Assembly (NCBI GenBank): GCA_964468495.1
Contig: CAYXTI010000016.1
Coordinates: forward strand, 1-64,000
Source of the DNA: CAYXTI01 sp964468495
Lineage (GTDB): Bacteria; Pseudomonadota; Alphaproteobacteria; Rickettsiales; Rickettsiaceae
Direction: 5' to 3'
DNA: 64,000 bases
The notes under the pieces were generated by a model that saw only the letters and a program-made list of their open reading frames with translations, was not told the origin of the DNA and ran no database searches. This document shows positions 45,962 to 55,055 of this stretch, piece by piece (position 1 is the first letter of the stretch; each line of letters begins with the position of its first letter). The position numbers and the translations under genes are program-made.

Positions 45962-46022
45962 AACGACTAAATTTAATACCTTAATTAAAACTTCAATTGT
46001 ATTTGCTATTAATTTTTAATTA

Positions 46023-46051
46023 AAACCTATATTTTTATATCATATAGGTTT
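46023..46051 (-). terminator. Hairpin between rpoA and rplQ (possible attenuator or terminator)
   Basis: AAACCTATA and TATAGGTTT form a 9-bp stem with an 11-base loop. On the minus strand it is followed by a T-containing run (TTTTAATT). It lies within the alpha operon, so it may set the ratio of upstream to downstream expression or stabilise the mRNA end. Confidence 0.4.
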
Positions 46052-46112
46052 ATTTTTATAAATCTATATATTTGCTCTAATAAAATTAGAAATGTGTTAT
46101 AAAGTGCCAGTT

Positions 46113-47129
46113 TTAATATGGCTCATCATATTGTCTTGCTAAATCCTCTACATTTTCAGGTGGCCACCCAGCAACTTCCATTCCAAATTTAAGATTAAAT
46201 TTAGCTAACACTTCTTTAATCTCATTTAAAGATTTTCTTCCAAAATTCTGTGTCTTTAACATTTCAATTTCAGTCTTTATTACAAGATCACCTATATAAA
46301 CTATATTATCATTCTGTAAACAATTTTGTGATCTAACTGACAATTCTAAATGACTAACTTTTTTTAGTAACACAGGATTAAATTCAATCAAATTATTAGA
46401 CTCTGGTTTTTCTTCCTCTTCTTCTTCAAAAGTAATAAAAAGCTGTAATTGATCTTGTATTATCCTTGCTGATAAAGCAACTGCCATCTCAGGAGTAATA
46501 CTTCCATTAGTTTCTATAACCATAACCAACTTATCATAATCAGTATTCTGTCCAACTCTAGTATCTTCGACTTTATATACTACCTTTTTTACAGGACTAA
46601 ATAAAGCATCTATAGGAATCACTCCTATAGCTAAGTCAGTATCCCTAGTACTAATAGCTGGAACATAACCTTTTCCTATTGCACAAAAAAACTCTATATT
46701 TAAATTTGTATCTTGTGATAAAGTACAAATAACTTGATCTGGATTTAGAATTTCAACATCACTATTTGTTGTAATCATACCTGCTCTTACGACACAAGGT
46801 CCTTTCGCCTGTAGATAAATAGTACTCTCTGCTGAATTCATTTTTATAATAATTTTCTTAACATTTAATACTATATCTACTAAATCCTCTTTTACTCCTG
46901 CAATTGAAGAAAATTCATGTACTGCTCCCTGAACCTTCATCTTAGTAATAGCAGCTCCTTGTAAAGAAGATAACAATACCCTTCTTAAAGCATTACCTAA
47001 AGTGACCCCATATCCCCTTTCCAAAGGCTTGATAACTACAGTAGCTGAATTATTTTTTATATTATTACTATCATATTCTATCTTAGACGGTTTAATTAAT
47101 GAATTCCAATTTTTACTTAATGATAACAT
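46113..47129 (-). CDS. rpoA: DNA-directed RNA polymerase alpha subunit
   Basis: A 338-residue protein. The N-terminal assembly domain shows VIKPLERGYGVTLGNALRR and RRVLLSSLQGAAIT. The C-terminal DNA-binding domain shows CLQNDNIVYIGDLV and LKTQNFGRKSLNEIKEVL. It dimerises to nucleate RNA polymerase and contacts UP elements and activators. It follows rpsK after 6 bases. Confidence 0.98.
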   Translation of the reverse strand: MLSLSKNWNSLIKPSKIEYDSNNIKNNSATVVIKPLERGYGVTLGNALRRVLLSSLQGAAITKMKVQGAVHEFSSIAGVKEDLVDIVLNVKKIIIKMNSAESTIYLQAKGPCVVRAGMITTNSDVEILNPDQVICTLSQDTNLNIEFFCAIGKGYVPAISTRDTDLAIGVIPIDALFSPVKKVVYKVEDTRVGQNTDYDKLVMVIETNGSITPEMAVALSARIIQDQLQLFITFEEEEEEKPESNNLIEFNPVLLKKVSHLELSVRSQNCLQNDNIVYIGDLVIKTEIEMLKTQNFGRKSLNEIKEVLAKFNLKFGMEVAGWPPENVEDLARQYDEPY

Positions 47130-47135
47130 ATATTA

Positions 47136-47519
47136 TTACACTCTTCTTCTTTTTGGAGGTCTAACACCATTATGTGCTACACTTGATAAATCAGTAATCG
47201 ATGTTACAACAAAATTTTGACTAAAGACAGCCCGCATAGCTGACTCTCTTTGAGAACCAGCTCCTTTTACTCTAATAGAAACAGTTTTAAAACCATGATC
47301 TTTAGCTATCTCCGAAGCCTTATCTACTGTTACTTGTGCTGCATAAGGGGTAGCCTTTTTAGCTCCTTTAAAACCATGGGACCCTGCAGTAGAAAAAGCA
47401 ACTACATTACCCTGTATATCAGTAAATGTAACAATAGTATTGTTAAAAGTTACCTTAATATGTACAATACCAAGCGTAATATTCTTCTTTTTTTTAGCTT
47501 TTATAACAGCATTCATCAA
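47136..47519 (-). CDS. rpsK: 30S ribosomal protein S11
   Basis: A 127-residue protein with TFNNTIVTFTDIQGN, VSIRVKGAGSQRESAMRAV and the invariant C-terminus HNGVRPPKRRRV. S11 lies on the 30S platform near the E-site codon. It is co-directional with rpsM upstream and rpoA downstream. A start at Met2 is equally possible. Confidence 0.97.
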   Translation of the reverse strand: MMNAVIKAKKKKNITLGIVHIKVTFNNTIVTFTDIQGNVVAFSTAGSHGFKGAKKATPYAAQVTVDKASEIAKDHGFKTVSIRVKGAGSQRESAMRAVFSQNFVVTSITDLSSVAHNGVRPPKRRRV

Positions 47520-47533
47520 AATATCTTAACATT

Positions 47534-47902
47534 TTATTGTTTTTTTCCGGCAATTGCTAGCGCTTTACCTTTTCTAGTCCTCGCATTAGAATGAGTATTT
47601 TGCCCACGTACAGGTAGTCTTTTAATATGACGTAATCCTTGATAAGATCGTAAATCTTTCTTCTTTTTTATATTTAAACTAATTTCCCTACGTAAACTAC
47701 CTTCTACTTGATAATCATTCTCAATTATATTTCTTAAATCAATTAATTCTTCATTAGACAAATCCTTGATCTTTTTTTGATCACTAATTCCAGCCTTTAA
47801 ACAAATTCTTTTAGCTGATACTAACCCTATTCCATATATATAAGTTAAACTTATTACTACCCTTTTATTATCAGGTATATACACCCCTGCTATTCTAGCC
47901 AT
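47534..47902 (-). CDS. rpsM: 30S ribosomal protein S13
   Basis: A 122-residue protein starting MARIAGVYIPDNKRV, with a helix-two-turn-helix core and the basic tail RGQNTHSNARTRKG that reaches toward the P-site tRNA. It contacts the 50S subunit through intersubunit bridges. It begins about 50 bases after adk, and no rpmJ lies between, as in other Alphaproteobacteria. Confidence 0.97.
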   Translation of the reverse strand: MARIAGVYIPDNKRVVISLTYIYGIGLVSAKRICLKAGISDQKKIKDLSNEELIDLRNIIENDYQVEGSLRREISLNIKKKKDLRSYQGLRHIKRLPVRGQNTHSNARTRKGKALAIAGKKQ

Positions 47903-47954
47903 AACTTAATAAAAATATAATCAATTAAAATTGGAATTATACAAAAATCTATAA

Positions 47955-48608
47955 CTATGTCAACCACTCTTTACAACATGATAATATTTCTTCTGTGATT
48001 TCTTTTTTTCTTTGTTTAGCATTAATAACAATAATCTCGCCTTTATCTTTATAATATTCAATTAATGGAATAGCCTCTCTTTTATATTCTTCTATTCTAA
48101 ACAAAACTTTTTCTTCACTATCATCAATCCTACACATAAACTTTGATGATCCACATCTATCACATACCCCTTCTATATTGTGCTTATCATTATTTTTATT
48201 ATATATCTTACCACACGATTCACAATGATATCTTCCTATAATACGATTCTTTACTGTTTGCTCATCAATATCTAATAATATTACTTTTATTTCTACATTA
48301 AAATTTTTAGTTAAATACCTAGCCTGATCTAGATTTCTAGGATAACCATCTAAAATATAAGATTCATCTTTATTATCTAAACAAATAAACCTATGTACTA
48401 TTTCATTTATTAATATGGTTGGAACTAATTTTCCTTTATCCATATAATCTTTTAATAATGAAAATGATGATTCTTTTTTTTTTATCATACTCCTTAATAT
48501 TTCTCCTGTTGATACATGAGATACTGATAATTTTTGTGCTAATACACTGCCCTGTGTTCCTTTACCAGATCCTGGTAACCCTAATAATATTATAATTCTC
48601 TTTTTCAT
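47955..48608 (-). CDS. adk: Adenylate kinase
   Basis: A 217-residue kinase. The P-loop is LLGLPGSGKGTQGSVLA, the AMP-binding part STGEILRSM, and DGYPRNLDQARYL contains the conserved Arg. The lid carries four Cys (CESC ... CDRC, about residues 126-152), a zinc-binding lid of the long form. It interconverts ATP+AMP and 2 ADP. It is located between secY (5 bases) and rpsM, the alphaproteobacterial order. Confidence 0.97.
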   Translation of the reverse strand: MKKRIIILLGLPGSGKGTQGSVLAQKLSVSHVSTGEILRSMIKKKESSFSLLKDYMDKGKLVPTILINEIVHRFICLDNKDESYILDGYPRNLDQARYLTKNFNVEIKVILLDIDEQTVKNRIIGRYHCESCGKIYNKNNDKHNIEGVCDRCGSSKFMCRIDDSEEKVLFRIEEYKREAIPLIEYYKDKGEIIVINAKQRKKEITEEILSCCKEWLT

Positions 48609-48613
48609 CCCCT

Positions 48614-49903
48614 TTACTTTATTTTCATTTTCTTTACTAAACCCTCATATCTAAAACTAAATAAATAAGTTTGTATTTGAGTAAAGGTATCAAGTACAAC
48701 ATTAATAACAATTAAAAAACTAGTGCCGCCAAGAGAAAAAGCTATTGAATATTTATTCATAATCCATTCAGGTACTATACAAATTATAGATAAATATCCT
48801 CCTCCTAATACTGTTAATCTTCTTAATAAATAATCAAAATAATCAGCAGTATTCTTTCCTGGCCTCTTCCCTGGTATATATGCTCCATTCTTTTTTAAAT
48901 TATTTGCTACCTCTTCGCTATTAAAAACTATACTTGTATAAAAAAAACTAAAAAATAAAATAAAAATTATATAAAGTATTATAAAAAGTGGTTTTCCCCT
49001 TCCCAAATAATGCGAAACATTAGACATAAAACTTGAGTGTTGACTAGTAAAATTACTAATAGTTACCGGAAATAATAATATAGAGCTAGCAAAAATAGGC
49101 GGTATTACACCAGCTGTATTTATCTTTAACGGCATATGCGTTGAATCCCCACCATAAACTTTATTCCCTACCTGCCTTTTAGGATACTGGACAAAAACCC
49201 TTCTTTGAGCCCTCTCGACAAATACAATTAGTCCTATCAATAAAATTACCCCTATACACATAAATAATACTACTAGTATTGATACAGCCCCTTTACGAGA
49301 TAACTCAAACATACCAATAATAGCGCTAGGCAATCCTGAAATTATTCCTATAAATATAATTAATGATGTCCCATTACCAATACCTCTAGAAGTTATTTGC
49401 TCTCCTACCCACATCAAAAATATTGTACCTACAACTAATGTTACTACTGTACAAAACTTAAAAAGCACCGAATCTATCACTACAACTGGTCCATGCATTG
49501 TTACAATGCTCTCTAAACCTATAGCTACTCCATAAGCCTGAAAAGATGCAAATAATACAGTCAAATAACGAGACAATTGATTTAACTTCTTTCCTCCTGC
49601 CTCTCCTTCTTTTTTTAAATTTTCTAAAGGTTTATAAGCAATTGTTAACAACTGAATCACTATTGAAGAAGTAATATATGGCATAATAGCTAATGCAAAA
49701 ACTGACATCCTTCCGAGAGATCCTCCTGATAACATATTAAACATACCTAAAATCCCTGATTTATTTTGCTCAGTTACACTACTTAATGCTATCGAATCTA
49801 TTCCAGGTATAGGTATATACGATCCTATGCGACATACTACTAACATTAATAAAGTAAAAATAATTTTTTTACTCAATTCATCTTGAGCCTGAGATTTAAT
49901 CAT
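48614..49903 (-). CDS. secY: Protein translocase subunit SecY
   Basis: A 429-residue protein with ten membrane helices. Motifs include IPIPGIDSIALSS, the plug region GILGMFNMLSGGSLGRMSVFA, then GEAGGKKLNQLSRYLTV and GKNTADYFDYLLRRLTVLGG. It forms the Sec channel for export and membrane insertion. It follows rplO by 3 bases. Confidence 0.98.
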   Translation of the reverse strand: MIKSQAQDELSKKIIFTLLMLVVCRIGSYIPIPGIDSIALSSVTEQNKSGILGMFNMLSGGSLGRMSVFALAIMPYITSSIVIQLLTIAYKPLENLKKEGEAGGKKLNQLSRYLTVLFASFQAYGVAIGLESIVTMHGPVVVIDSVLFKFCTVVTLVVGTIFLMWVGEQITSRGIGNGTSLIIFIGIISGLPSAIIGMFELSRKGAVSILVVLFMCIGVILLIGLIVFVERAQRRVFVQYPKRQVGNKVYGGDSTHMPLKINTAGVIPPIFASSILLFPVTISNFTSQHSSFMSNVSHYLGRGKPLFIILYIIFILFFSFFYTSIVFNSEEVANNLKKNGAYIPGKRPGKNTADYFDYLLRRLTVLGGGYLSIICIVPEWIMNKYSIAFSLGGTSFLIVINVVLDTFTQIQTYLFSFRYEGLVKKMKIK

Positions 49904-49906
49904 ATT

Positions 49907-50374
49907 TTATTCAATATCTAAGATTTGCCCTTCTACTAAATTAATATCCTTCCTAGCTGACTTAGAATATGCATCTAACTGAAATATTAATTTAGAAGTT
50001 ATTTTATCTTTACTACTAACTACTTTTACTGCTAACCTTTGATTTTTTATATATCCCAACTCTTTTAATAACGACTTATTAATTACTTGGTTCACATTAA
50101 AATCCTTAGATTTAATTAACTTTTCAAAGCTACCTAATTTAACTAACTGATAAATTTTCTTTTTTCTTGAGTTAAAACCCCTTTTAGGTAATCTTTTAAT
50201 AATAGGCATTTGACCACCTTCAGACTTGATAGTTACACCAGATCTTGACTTTTGACCTTTTACCCCTCTTCCACAAGTCTTGCCTTTTCCACTTCCAATA
50301 CCTCTTCCTACTCTCTTTTTGACTTTTTTCTTTGTCTGTATATTATCTATTAAACTATTAAGCTTTATCATCAT
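49907..50374 (-). CDS. rplO: 50S ribosomal protein L15
   Basis: A 155-residue protein with the Gly-rich basic N-terminus GRGIGSGKGKTCGRGVKGQK, then RLPKRGFNSRKKK and the C-terminal SKSARKDINLVEG. The start overlaps the rpmD stop (ATGATG); either of two adjacent ATG codons could be used. Confidence 0.97.
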   Translation of the reverse strand: MMIKLNSLIDNIQTKKKVKKRVGRGIGSGKGKTCGRGVKGQKSRSGVTIKSEGGQMPIIKRLPKRGFNSRKKKIYQLVKLGSFEKLIKSKDFNVNQVINKSLLKELGYIKNQRLAVKVVSSKDKITSKLIFQLDAYSKSARKDINLVEGQILDIE

Positions 50375-50577
50375 TCTAATATATTTTCAATCTTTACTAA
50401 ATGCCCTACCTTTTTAATCATCCCCCTAATAGCAGGAGTATCTTTTAAAATACTAATATTATTTATTCCATTTAATCCAAGACCAATTAAAGTTCTACGT
50501 TGTTTATAAAAACATCCAATAACACTTGATATTTGTCTTACTTTAATAAGATCTTGCTTTTTACTATTTTGGTACAT
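50371..50577 (-). CDS. rpmD: 50S ribosomal protein L30
   Basis: A 68-residue protein with VRQISSVIGCFYKQRRTLIGLGL, the characteristic L30 core, and the end GMIKKVGHLVKIE. It is slightly longer than the usual 58-62 residues at the N-terminus (MYQNSKKQDL). It overlaps rplO by 4 bases. Confidence 0.93.
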   Translation of the reverse strand: MYQNSKKQDLIKVRQISSVIGCFYKQRRTLIGLGLNGINNISILKDTPAIRGMIKKVGHLVKIENILE

Positions 50578-50619
50578 ATATAATCACTATTTAACATTCT
50601 ATTATCATAAAACTGGTCA

Positions 50620-51123
50620 TTATTTAAGCTGTTCTATAGTTTTTCCTCTTCTATTTGCTATCTCTTGAGGAGTTGAAATCTTCTTTAAGGCATCAAAAGT
50701 CGCCATTATTAAAGAATTAGAAGTTGATGATCCTAATGATTTAGCTACAATATCTACTACCCCTAATCTTCCAAATATTGATCTCATTGCGCCTCCAGCA
50801 ATAACCCCAGTCCCTGGAGATGCCTTACGTAAAATTACTTTTGCTGCTCCACTTTTTCCTATTATATCATGATGTATTGTCCTATTTTCATACAATGACA
50901 CTGATAATAAATTCTTCTTAGCATGTTTTGCCGCTTTAGCCTTAGCTTCTATCACCTCTTTTGCTTTGCCTTTTCCATATCCTACTTTTCCATTTTCATT
51001 TCCTACTACCACTACTACTGAAAATGAAAAATTCCTACCACCTTTGACTACCTTAGTTACTCTATTTATATGAACTAACTCTTCTGTTAAACTTTCATTA
51101 TTTTTAGTAAAATTCTTAGACAT
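50620..51123 (-). CDS. rpsE: 30S ribosomal protein S5
   Basis: A 167-residue protein with VHINRVTKVVKGGRNFSFSV (double-stranded RNA-binding domain), GNENGKVGYGKGKAKEV and ASPGTGVIAGGAMRSI. S5 is involved in translational accuracy and mRNA unwinding. The neighbours rplR and rpmD are standard. Confidence 0.97.
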   Translation of the reverse strand: MSKNFTKNNESLTEELVHINRVTKVVKGGRNFSFSVVVVVGNENGKVGYGKGKAKEVIEAKAKAAKHAKKNLLSVSLYENRTIHHDIIGKSGAAKVILRKASPGTGVIAGGAMRSIFGRLGVVDIVAKSLGSSTSNSLIMATFDALKKISTPQEIANRRGKTIEQLK

Positions 51124-51139
51124 TCAATCTTTCCAAAAT

Positions 51140-51496
51140 TTAAAATTCAAGTTGCTTTCTAGCTTCATCAGCTAATGCCTTTATTATTCCATGGTATTTA
51201 TAACCACTTTTATCAAATTGTACATATTTAACAGATTTTTCCACCGCTCGCTGAGCTAACAATTTACCAACAGCTATAGCACTTTTAATATTACAATTTG
51301 ATTTCTGTTTCTGTTTTATTACCTTTTCAAGAGATGAAGCAGTAACAATAGTTAAATTCTTATTATCATCTATTATCTGTGCATAAATATACTTTCTAGA
51401 CTTAAAAATAGACAACCTTTGACGATTAGAAATCTTTTTTAACTTAACTCTAATCCTATTCCTTCGTTGATAAAAACTATTTTGTTTTTTTTGCAT
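51140..51496 (-). CDS. rplR: 50S ribosomal protein L18
   Basis: A 118-residue protein with the L18 core RLSIFKSRKYIYAQIIDDNK and the C-terminal FDKSGYKYHGIIKALADEARK. It binds 5S rRNA together with L5. Its place between rplF and rpsE follows the spc operon order. Confidence 0.96.
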   Translation of the reverse strand: MQKKQNSFYQRRNRIRVKLKKISNRQRLSIFKSRKYIYAQIIDDNKNLTIVTASSLEKVIKQKQKSNCNIKSAIAVGKLLAQRAVEKSVKYVQFDKSGYKYHGIIKALADEARKQLEF

Positions 51497-51535
51497 TATT
51501 TAATCATTCTCCTCTACTAATAGTTCACACATTTA

Positions 51536-52072
51536 CTAACCTTTTTTCCCTTCTTTTCTTTGCATATATTCATTAACTTTTCTAATACCTTTACCTTTAT
51601 AAGGCTCTACTACTCTTTGCCTTTTAAGTAAAGCAACATATTCCCCTAACTTTATTTTATCTATAGATTCTATAGCAATTAAAGTTTGCTTAGGTAAACT
51701 AACTTTTATTCCTTCAGGAATAGCAATCTTTGTATTATGGCTTTTTCCAAGAGTTAAATTTATATACTTATTACCTTGCAAAGATGCTCGATAACCTACT
51801 CCATTAATTTCTAATTCCTCTTTAAAACCCTGCGTTACTCCAATTATCATATTATTAATAATACTTCTAGCTGTCCCCCACATAGCTTTAGCTCTAAGAC
51901 TAGTATCTAAAGGTTTTACTATAACTGAATCATCTAATAACTTAATTGAAATATTATCAATAAATTGTTTTTCTAAAACACCTTTAACCCCTTCTACTTT
52001 TACCAATAAACCAGAAACTGTTACGACAGTACCATTTGGGATAAAAACTGGAACCTTACCTATTCTCGACAT
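51536..52072 (-). CDS. rplF: 50S ribosomal protein L6
   Basis: A 178-residue protein beginning MSRIGKVPVFIPNGT, with two L6 repeats. The second contains the KQRVVEPYKGKGIRK motif, close to the sarcin-ricin loop binding surface. It is the expected length and starts 10 bases after rpsH. Confidence 0.97.
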   Translation of the reverse strand: MSRIGKVPVFIPNGTVVTVSGLLVKVEGVKGVLEKQFIDNISIKLLDDSVIVKPLDTSLRAKAMWGTARSIINNMIIGVTQGFKEELEINGVGYRASLQGNKYINLTLGKSHNTKIAIPEGIKVSLPKQTLIAIESIDKIKLGEYVALLKRQRVVEPYKGKGIRKVNEYMQRKEGKKG

Positions 52073-52082
52073 TATACCTACT

Positions 52083-52475
52083 CTAAAATACTTTACAAAT
52101 TATTTCACCACCTACATTTTGTTTTTTTGCTTCTTGATCAGACATAACCCCCCTAGACGTAGACAAAATATATATACCCATATTATTATAATAACCAACT
52201 AAATTCCTTATAGATGAGTATATCCTTTTTCCAGGCTTTGAAACTCTTTTAATTACATATATTGCTGGTTTTTCTGATTTTAAATATTTTAACTTTATCT
52301 CAATTAATTTATTTTTGCTATCAATTATGTAATCAATAATATAACCCTCTAATTTTAAGACATCTAAAATATTTATCTTGAATTTTGATAAAGCAACACA
52401 GGTTGTTAATAATTTAGCTTTTTGTGCATTTCTAATTCTTGTTAACAGATCTGCTATATTATCACTCATTGACAT
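52083..52475 (-). CDS. rpsH: 30S ribosomal protein S8
   Basis: A 130-residue protein with DNIADLLTRIRNAQKAKLL at the N-terminus and ILSTSRGVMSDQEAKKQNVG near the end, both diagnostic. S8 organises the central domain of 16S rRNA and represses the spc operon in E. coli. The 76-base gap to rpsN is longer than most here and could hold a regulatory site. Met3 is another possible start. Confidence 0.97.
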   Translation of the reverse strand: MSMSDNIADLLTRIRNAQKAKLLTTCVALSKFKINILDVLKLEGYIIDYIIDSKNKLIEIKLKYLKSEKPAIYVIKRVSKPGKRIYSSIRNLVGYYNNMGIYILSTSRGVMSDQEAKKQNVGGEIICKVF

Positions 52476-52551
52476 AATAAATCTTCCTTTCTTTAAACTA
52501 CTGTTAAAACATATTTAATATAATTATTACCATCTAAATAAACTATTTAAA

Positions 52552-52857
52552 TTACCAACTTGATTTTATCACTCCTGGTAATAAACCATAACTAGCTAAC
52601 TCTCTTAATTTATTTCGAGATAAATTAAATTTTCTATAATATCCTCTTCCCCTACCTGTGATACTGCATCTATTTCTTATTCTATTTTTAACAGAATTTC
52701 TAGGAATAGCTGCTAATTTAAAAACTAGTTTCATTCTCTGCTCTATTGATAAATCTTTTTTATAAATTTGTTCCTTAAGCTTCATACGCTTTGTTGCAAA
52801 CAACTTCACTAATCTTTTTCTTTTGTTATTTCTTTCTATTACCGCAACCTTTGCCAT
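52552..52857 (-). CDS. rpsN: 30S ribosomal protein S14, zinc-independent form
   Basis: A 101-residue long-type S14: NRIRNRCSITGRGRGYYRKF and the end LREL..YGLLPGVIKSSW. Only one Cys is seen in the core, so it is the C-minus form without zinc. It binds the 3' major domain of 16S rRNA. Confidence 0.97.
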   Translation of the reverse strand: MAKVAVIERNNKRKRLVKLFATKRMKLKEQIYKKDLSIEQRMKLVFKLAAIPRNSVKNRIRNRCSITGRGRGYYRKFNLSRNKLRELASYGLLPGVIKSSW

Positions 52858-52869
52858 ATTTTCTTATAT

Positions 52870-53412
52870 TTAATTATAAAAAGGTAAATTAAATTGAGAT
52901 AAAAGAGCTTTACCTTCTTCATTTTTTCTTGCACTAGTAACTATTACTATGTTCATTCCTCTAACCTTATCTATTTTATCATAATTAATTTCTGGAAATA
53001 CTATCTGCTCCTTTAAACCAAAACATAAATTTCCTCTTCCATCAAAATTACTCGAAGAAAAACCTTTAAACTCTTTTACTCTTGGTAACGCAATAATAGC
53101 TAATCTTTCTAAAAATTCATACATTTTATTCTTTCTTAAAGTAACTTTACAACCTATTTTCATACCTTCACGCAACTTAAATGCAGCAATAGATTTCTTA
53201 GCAGTAGTAATATAAGGCTTTTGCCCTGTAATTAATGATAAATCATTTACAATATTACTCATCACTTTAGAGTCGTTACCAGCATCCCCTGCTCCTATAC
53301 TAACTACTATTTTTAATAATTTAGGTATTTGATAAAAATTCTTATATTGAAACTTTTGATTTAAATACTTTACTATATGCTCTTCATATAATTTTTTAAA
53401 CCTAACCAGCAT
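52870..53412 (-). CDS. rplE: 50S ribosomal protein L5
   Basis: A 180-residue protein with the L5 motifs KIVVSIGAGDAGNDSK, ITGQKPYITTAKKSIAAFKLR and GMNIVIVTSARKNEEGKALL. It binds 5S rRNA and contacts the P-site tRNA. It lies 3 bases after rplX. Confidence 0.97.
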   Translation of the reverse strand: MLVRFKKLYEEHIVKYLNQKFQYKNFYQIPKLLKIVVSIGAGDAGNDSKVMSNIVNDLSLITGQKPYITTAKKSIAAFKLREGMKIGCKVTLRKNKMYEFLERLAIIALPRVKEFKGFSSSNFDGRGNLCFGLKEQIVFPEINYDKIDKVRGMNIVIVTSARKNEEGKALLSQFNLPFYN

Positions 53413-53415
53413 AAC

Positions 53416-53739
53416 CTAGCCTTTTTTTATTATTAAATTACTTCTTTTTTCAAATCTCACTTTTTTTCCTTTTTCATCTATTTTATAACCTATCTTTGTA
53501 ACCATATTTGCTGAACTATCAATATAACCAACATTAGAAATATTAATTGGTAATTCTTTAGTAATTATCCCACCTTCACTAGTTTTACTCGGTTTAGTAT
53601 GTTTCTTAACTAAATTTACTCCTGATACAACAACCTTTTTTTCCTTTAATAATACTCTTAATACTTTACCTATTTTCCCTTTATTACTACCAGATATTAC
53701 TTTTACTCTATCACCTTTAATTATTCTTAATTTACTCAT
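53416..53739 (-). CDS. rplX: 50S ribosomal protein L24
   Basis: A 107-residue protein with an N-terminal KOW motif (KGDRVKVISGSNKGKIGKV) and NLVKKHTKPSKTSEGGII. L24 starts large-subunit assembly at the 5' end of 23S rRNA. The order rplN-rplX-rplE is standard. Confidence 0.96.
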   Translation of the reverse strand: MSKLRIIKGDRVKVISGSNKGKIGKVLRVLLKEKKVVVSGVNLVKKHTKPSKTSEGGIITKELPINISNVGYIDSSANMVTKIGYKIDEKGKKVRFEKRSNLIIKKG

Positions 53740-53743
53740 TTGC

Positions 53744-54112
53744 TTAAATTACCTCTTCCGCTAAAGATACAATTTTTATAAAACCCTTGGCTCTTATCTC
53801 TCTTGGAATAGCTCCAAATACCCTTGTTCCTATAGGCTCATTTTGTTTATTTAAAAGAATAACAGCATTGCTATCAAATCTTATTCTACTTCTATCAGGC
53901 CTAACTATGCCATTCTTAATTCTAACTATCAACGCCCTACATACCTCACCTTTTTTTACTTTTCCTCCTGGATTTATAGATAATACAGATACTACTACTA
54001 CATCAGCACAAGTTGCTATCATTCTATAAGATCCACCCAATACTTTAATACACATCACCTTTCTAGCGCCAGAATTATCAGCAACTTTTAATATACTCTG
54101 CATTTGAATCAT
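53744..54112 (-). CDS. rplN: 50S ribosomal protein L14
   Basis: A 122-residue protein starting MIQMQSILKVADNSGARKV, with the C-terminal block GTRVFGAIPREIRAKGFIKIVSLA. It forms intersubunit bridges and is the binding site of the silencing factor RsfS. Length is exactly that of the family. Confidence 0.98.
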   Translation of the reverse strand: MIQMQSILKVADNSGARKVMCIKVLGGSYRMIATCADVVVVSVLSINPGGKVKKGEVCRALIVRIKNGIVRPDRSRIRFDSNAVILLNKQNEPIGTRVFGAIPREIRAKGFIKIVSLAEEVI

Positions 54113-54164
54113 AACTTACTTTTCTCAACAAATAAAAATTAACCTATATTTTCAATACTATTTT

Positions 54165-54389
54165 TTATAAAACCACCCAAGTCTTAGTCTTAGAGACTGG
54201 TCTAGATTCAATAATTTTTACTAAATCTCCAACTTTACACTTCTCATACTGATCATGAGCAGCGTATTTTGATGATCGCATAATAATCTTCTTATAAATA
54301 GGAGCAGAAAACCTTCTCTCAACACGTACTACAACTGTTTTCTTATTCTTTGTACTTTCAACTATACCTTGCAATATTCTCTTAGGCAT
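54165..54389 (-). CDS. rpsQ: 30S ribosomal protein S17
   Basis: A 74-residue OB-fold protein with MPKRILQGIVESTKNKKTVVV and YKKIIMRSSKYAAHDQ. It is a primary 16S rRNA binder. The start overlaps the end of rpmC by 8 bases. Confidence 0.96.
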   Translation of the reverse strand: MPKRILQGIVESTKNKKTVVVRVERRFSAPIYKKIIMRSSKYAAHDQYEKCKVGDLVKIIESRPVSKTKTWVVL

Positions 54390-54603
54390 TACTAAATCTC
54401 CATTCTTTTCTCTTTACTAATTCAGTCTTTATTTTTGCTATATCACGTTTAATTTTTACAAATTTACTAGTATTTTTTAAATCACCTAATTTCTTTTGAC
54501 ATCTTAAATTAAACAATTCTTTTTTAAACAATAACAACTGTTCATACAACTTAACCGAATCTATTTTTTCTATCTTTTTTTTAATATAATCTGACTTACT
54601 CAT
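54382..54603 (-). CDS. rpmC: 50S ribosomal protein L29
   Basis: A 73-residue helical protein. LYEQLLLFKKELFNLRCQKKLGDL and FVKIKRDIAKIKTELVKRK match the two L29 helices. It lies near the nascent-chain exit, where trigger factor and SRP dock. It overlaps both neighbours by 8 bases, so rplP, rpmC and rpsQ are translationally coupled. Confidence 0.94.
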   Translation of the reverse strand: MSKSDYIKKKIEKIDSVKLYEQLLLFKKELFNLRCQKKLGDLKNTSKFVKIKRDIAKIKTELVKRKEWRFSNA

Positions 54604-55006
54604 ATCTTTTTACTATTTTAGTCCTAACTGGCAACTTAGCACTAGCTAATTCTAACGCTTTCCTAGCTACTAATTCTCCAATTCCATCAATCTCAAACAT
54701 TATCCTTCCTGCAGACACTCTTGCAACATAACAATCTAATGACCCCTTTCCTTTTCCCATTCTAACTTCATTAGGTTTTTTTGACACAGGAATACTAGGA
54801 AAAATTCTAATAAAAAAACTACCCTGCCTTTTCATATATCTAACAGCAGCTCTTCTAGCTGCTTCTATTTGTCTTGCAGTTACCCTTAAAGAATCAATTG
54901 ATTTTAATCCAAATGTTCCAAAATTCAACATTGTCCCTCCCTTTGATTTTGGAGCAACTCTTCCTTTATGCATTTTTCTAAATTTTTGCTTTTTTGGCTC
55001 CAACAT
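54596..55006 (-). CDS. rplP: 50S ribosomal protein L16
   Basis: A 136-residue protein with MLEPKKQKFRKMHKGR, GLKSIDSLRVTARQIEAARRA and RMGKGKGSLDCYVARVSAGR. It helps shape the A-site and organises the peptidyl-transferase region. It overlaps rpmC by 8 bases. Confidence 0.98.
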   Translation of the reverse strand: MLEPKKQKFRKMHKGRVAPKSKGGTMLNFGTFGLKSIDSLRVTARQIEAARRAAVRYMKRQGSFFIRIFPSIPVSKKPNEVRMGKGKGSLDCYVARVSAGRIMFEIDGIGELVARKALELASAKLPVRTKIVKRYE

Positions 55007-55055
55007 ATATTTTCTCTTTTAATTTCGTTTGATTAAATTATATATATATTTTTTA

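Noticed and set aside
47002..47594. Plus-strand frames of 72 and 114 codons across rpoA, rpsK and rpsM
   Set aside because: They are antisense to highly conserved ribosomal genes and resemble no protein.
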